8,036 nucleotides of DNA from CBW1002 sp046081905 (GTDB taxonomy: Bacteria > Cyanobacteriota > Cyanobacteriia > PCC-6307 > Cyanobiaceae). Shown one piece after another: positions 5,988-8,036 of this stretch. The notes beneath the pieces are model-generated. The model saw only the letters and a program-made list of their open reading frames with translations, was not told the origin of the DNA and did no database searches. Numbering within the stretch: position 1 is the first letter of the stretch; the number at the start of each line of letters is the position of its first letter. The stretch is taken from assembly GCA_046081905.1 (NCBI GenBank), contig JBJTWS010000234.1, forward strand, positions 1-8,036, in the 5' to 3' direction. The translations under genes and the position numbers were made by a program.

Positions 5988-6419
5988 ATGCCGAAGCCAC
6001 AGAAAGAAAAGTCCAGTTCCGCTCGCCCAAAAGCCAGCCGTGCTCAGAACCAAGGAGCACCACCATCGTGGGCGGAGCTGCGGCGGGAGGTGCTGAACCT
6101 CGCCGGTGTCCAGAACACCAAAGCGTTGAAGCGCAGCCAGCCTGCATTGCGTGAGCTGGATTTCCGCCGCAAGAGCAGCTGGCAAACCGCCCGTGATCTG
6201 CTGCCGCCGCAGGAGTGGAAGGAGCTCTGGAGCGAGATCGAGGAGGCCGTGAAGGTCTACGACGACACCCTGGAGAAGGGCCTGCAGCTCAGCGGCCAGT
6301 TGCGGCGGGCTGCTGATGATCTGGAGGCACTGTCGGAGGAGCTGCTCGAGGAAGCAGGGGATCTTGCGGCGATCCAGCAGGCTTCCAATCGTCAGAAGAG
6401 AGCTCGTGGGATGAACTGA
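5988..6419 (+). CDS. Small helical protein with basic N-terminus (143 aa)
   Basis: This 143-aa protein is of unrecognised family. Residues 1-22 are Lys/Arg/Ser-rich and probably disordered, a form seen in proteins that touch nucleic acid or acidic partners. Residues 27-128 look almost fully helical. They include WAELRREVLNLAG at 28-40 and an acidic helix-turn-helix stretch from WKELWSEIEEAVKVYDDTLE (77-96) to about 128. ATG 5988 has GGAG at 5974-5977 upstream; an in-frame ATG at 5961 inside the upstream gene would add nine residues but has no better ribosome binding site. Four bases separate it from the coiled-coil gene, implying co-expression and perhaps a physical complex. No terminator is evident in the 48 bases after its stop. 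Confidence 0.75.
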   Translation: MPKPQKEKSSSARPKASRAQNQGAPPSWAELRREVLNLAGVQNTKALKRSQPALRELDFRRKSSWQTARDLLPPQEWKELWSEIEEAVKVYDDTLEKGLQLSGQLRRAADDLEALSEELLEEAGDLAAIQQASNRQKRARGMN

Positions 6420-6467
6420 GGATGTGAGTAGCCGTGGGTGCTAACGGATCAGCATCAATGATAGTTT

Positions 6468-7511
6468 TCACGACTTGCCATGGGCTTCACTAATCACAGC
6501 CTCGGCTAATTGTTCGAGAATTGAATTTGCATGATCTTCTGCCCCCGGAAAATCCTGCTCAGCGGCCTTTGAGAACCATTTTAGCGCTTCCATATAATTT
6601 TGCTCAGTTCCGTCCCCGCGCTCGTATAGTGCAGCGACGGTGGCTTGCGCCATCGGATCACCTTGCTCCGCAGCCTTCAGATACCAATTCAGCGCTTCAA
6701 CAGCGTTTCTGTCTACGCCTATGCCTTTATCGTACATTTCAGCCAATGCGATTTGAGCTCGCTCGTCGCCTAACTCGGCAGCGCTGAGATACCACTTAAA
6801 TGCCTGGGATAGAGACAGATTATTGAGATCGAACAACTTATTCAGCGGATCAAGATCTGGGTTTTCAGCCGCAGAGGCCCAAGCCTCTGCCAAACAGACT
6901 TGGGCTTCAATATCACCCTGCGCTCTAGCCCTATGGAGCTCGCTTTCGGCCACTTGTTCACAAAGGTCTTGAAGGGGATAAGCCACCCCGGTTTCAACCA
7001 AGCAAGGAACAGAATCGGTCGATGAAGCAGCATTCGACAGCCAGAAAGCAAGGATTGGATCCGTGATGCCCGAGCAATCGGTGATTCTAAATACGCCTTG
7101 AAGCCTAAACTCTACAGTCTCACTGGCCCATGCGTTTTCTTCGATAATCGATGCGAGATCACAAAAATCCACGAACATATCAGGGGCCTCTTCGATTCTT
7201 TGCGAATCCATTTCTCCCTGCTCAACGCTCCAGTCTTTAACATAATCAGCAACATCCCATACGTCAGCACTACTTAGCATTTGAATGAAGCGCTCCTCCG
7301 AGAGCTCAAGCTCAACAGTGCCCCAGCGATACCCCCAGTCCGACCTAACGCGAAAGCGCTCAGGAAGCCGATCTAGCTCTACTGTTGAGTTGACAGCACC
7401 AAGAGCTTTCATGACGATATCAGATTTGTCTATTGCGCATTCTTCGACCAGATAAAAAGCCCACTTGGTCTGGGCCTCAAGTGTAATCTGCATGGCTATG
7501 CAAAAATCCAC
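6468..7511 (-). CDS. Sel1-like (TPR-type) repeat protein with unknown N-terminal domain
   Basis: The product is 347 aa from GTG 7511. The C-terminal half (about 190-336) contains Sel1-like repeats, helix pairs of about 36 residues that act as protein-protein interaction scaffolds. The clearest units include AFKWYLSAAELGDERAQIAL, EALNWYLKAAEQGDPMAQA and EALKWFSKAAEQDFPGAE. The N-terminal ~180 residues match nothing I recognise and are rich in acidic and aromatic residues. No signal peptide is visible, so it is probably cytoplasmic. An ATG at 7493 (M7) is an equally good start; neither has a well-spaced Shine-Dalgarno, the nearest GGAGG lying about 14 bases before GTG 7511. GC content is near 45-50 %, well below the genes to the left, suggesting recent acquisition. 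It is convergent with the 143-aa gene. Confidence 0.82.
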   Translation of the reverse strand: MDFCIAMQITLEAQTKWAFYLVEECAIDKSDIVMKALGAVNSTVELDRLPERFRVRSDWGYRWGTVELELSEERFIQMLSSADVWDVADYVKDWSVEQGEMDSQRIEEAPDMFVDFCDLASIIEENAWASETVEFRLQGVFRITDCSGITDPILAFWLSNAASSTDSVPCLVETGVAYPLQDLCEQVAESELHRARAQGDIEAQVCLAEAWASAAENPDLDPLNKLFDLNNLSLSQAFKWYLSAAELGDERAQIALAEMYDKGIGVDRNAVEALNWYLKAAEQGDPMAQATVAALYERGDGTEQNYMEALKWFSKAAEQDFPGAEDHANSILEQLAEAVISEAHGKS

Positions 7512-7758
7512 ATGCAGGTTAGCACCCTCCCATGTCGCAATGAAAGAAAGGAATCATGGGGTAGGTTCAAAACAAGCATTCCTGCTTCTTCGCACGAGAC
7601 CTGTCTGTGTAGGACGTATCACGCCTGGTATTTGCCAAGGCCTCGCTCTCAGCCTGTTGGAGCCCTCGGTCGCGGCAAGGCATGATGACCATAATCATGG
7701 TCTTTGGCGTCAGCAAGGTATTCACTGATGCCATGTTCACAAAGGGGCTACGATAAGA
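7512..7758. other. Divergent intergenic region of low GC
   Basis: No convincing gene is present between the minus-strand Sel1 gene and the plus-strand gene at 7759. A plus-strand open reading to 7728 overlaps the Sel1 start and looks like chance. Besides the dyad at 7681-7702 I see no repeat, tRNA or clear promoter. Promoters for both flanking genes must lie here if the starts are right. Confidence 0.4.
7681..7702. promoter_or_regulatory. Overlapping dyad symmetries upstream of the last gene
   Basis: GACCAT (7687-7692) and ATGGTC (7697-7702) form a perfect 6-bp stem around AATC. CATGAT (7681-7686) and ATCATG (7694-7699) form a second perfect 6-bp repeat using some of the same bases, so the two hairpins exclude each other. 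The site lies 57 bases before ATG 7759. An operator for a dimeric repressor or a leader switch are both possible. Confidence 0.35.
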
Positions 7759-8036
7759 ATGACTCAGTCTGTCCTGCTCTACAATTCCAAGGTCGCAGGC
7801 AGAGCAATGCCAATTACCAGGATCAAAAAATCAGAACCCCTTAATCGCCGTGAATTCCATGAGACTCTTAATAGATGGGTTAGGGACTCGGATGAAGACA
7901 TAATTGGAGATCCAAGTCTGCCAGGCGTTAGCGCCTGGATTTACGTGAGTGACGCCGGACGTTTGTTCCGCCTTCATGCGGACACACCTCGTCATGCCAT
8001 TCAGAGCTACTTGGAGCTGGTGGCCAGGGAAGGAGA
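7759..8036 (+). CDS. Hypothetical protein, 3' end outside the window
   Basis: An open frame starts at ATG 7759 and stays open to the window end, giving 92 complete codons (MTQSVLLYNSKVAGRAM... to ...YLELVAREG). AAAGGGG at 7741-7747 is a plausible but distant ribosome binding site (11 bases); ATG 7807 (M17) is an alternative start. I do not recognise the family. The visible part is soluble, with an acidic stretch at 43-51 (DSDEDIIGD) and a mixed-charge C-terminal part. GC is intermediate, closer to the Sel1 gene than to the left side. A 7-bp hairpin lies within the coding region at 7921-7938. The gene is divergent from the Sel1 gene. Confidence 0.6.
   Translation, partial: MTQSVLLYNSKVAGRAMPITRIKKSEPLNRREFHETLNRWVRDSDEDIIGDPSLPGVSAWIYVSDAGRLFRLHADTPRHAIQSYLELVAREG
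7921..7938 (+). repeat. Perfect 7-bp inverted repeat within the last coding region
   Basis: CCAGGCG (7921-7927) and CGCCTGG (7932-7938) form a perfect stem around TTAG. It lies inside the open frame and may be only a coding coincidence. No T tract follows. Confidence 0.35.

Noticed and set aside
7465..7728. 87-aa plus-strand open frame
   Set aside because: It overlaps the start of the Sel1 gene and the dyad and has no features of a real protein.
7921..7938. Integron attC-like site around GCGTTAGCGCC
   Set aside because: Only a single short stem is present, inside an open reading frame; there is no second core pair of the right spacing and no integrase nearby.
1..8036. CRISPR array, tRNA, rRNA or insertion sequence
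   Set aside because: No regularly spaced repeats, no tRNA-like arms, no rRNA signature and no transposase were found on reading both strands.

Overview
The window comes from a high-GC bacterium. Most of it (about 139-6420) looks roughly 60-70 % GC, with GTG and TTG starts beside ATG. A single GCGATCGC octamer (the HIP1 sequence common in cyanobacterial genomes) at 4671-4678, the mix of small hypothetical proteins and the flavour of the ATPase suggest a unicellular cyanobacterium of the Synechococcus/Cyanobium type. That placement is an inference of modest confidence, because no rRNA, tRNA or photosynthesis gene is present to anchor it.

Layout. (1) 1-258 has no convincing gene. It holds a run of short hairpins and a clean intrinsic terminator (111-138) that probably ends a transcript entering from the left, followed by an 8-bp inverted repeat just before the next gene. 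(2) 259-1413 (+) is a P-loop AAA-type ATPase with a C-terminal winged-helix-like segment, starting at TTG. (3) 1414-1686 is non-coding and carries three hairpins, the last overlapping a ribosome binding site. (4) 1687-3335 (+) is a compact cluster: a 109-aa Trp-rich acidic protein, a (p)ppGpp-hydrolase-like HD protein coupled to it by an ATGA overlap but broken by a +1 indel in a run of seven C, and a secreted thermonuclease with a C-terminal excalibur domain. (5) 3375-4781 (-) is a DUF2252 protein, convergent with the nuclease. (6) 4782-5017 is a divergent intergenic region with a perfect 12-bp palindrome, followed by a possible 70-aa membrane-anchored protein. (7) 5288-6419 (+) is a two-gene operon of a long coiled-coil protein and a small helical protein with a basic N-terminus. 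(8) From about 6430 GC falls to roughly 45-50 %. This part holds a minus-strand Sel1-repeat protein, a 247-bp intergenic region with a strong dyad, and the first 92 codons of a plus-strand gene that runs off the window.

Functionally this is accessory or poorly characterised gene space rather than a core operon. The 1687-3335 cluster combines a nucleotide-hydrolase fold with an unknown coupled partner and a secreted nuclease. The 5288-6419 pair looks like a structural or complex-forming pair. The compositional break near 6430 suggests that the right end has a different history. No classical mobile element, CRISPR array or complete known defence system is visible. The strongest second-look items are the frameshifted HD hydrolase with its uncharacterised partner, the coiled-coil pair, and the low-GC Sel1 region.
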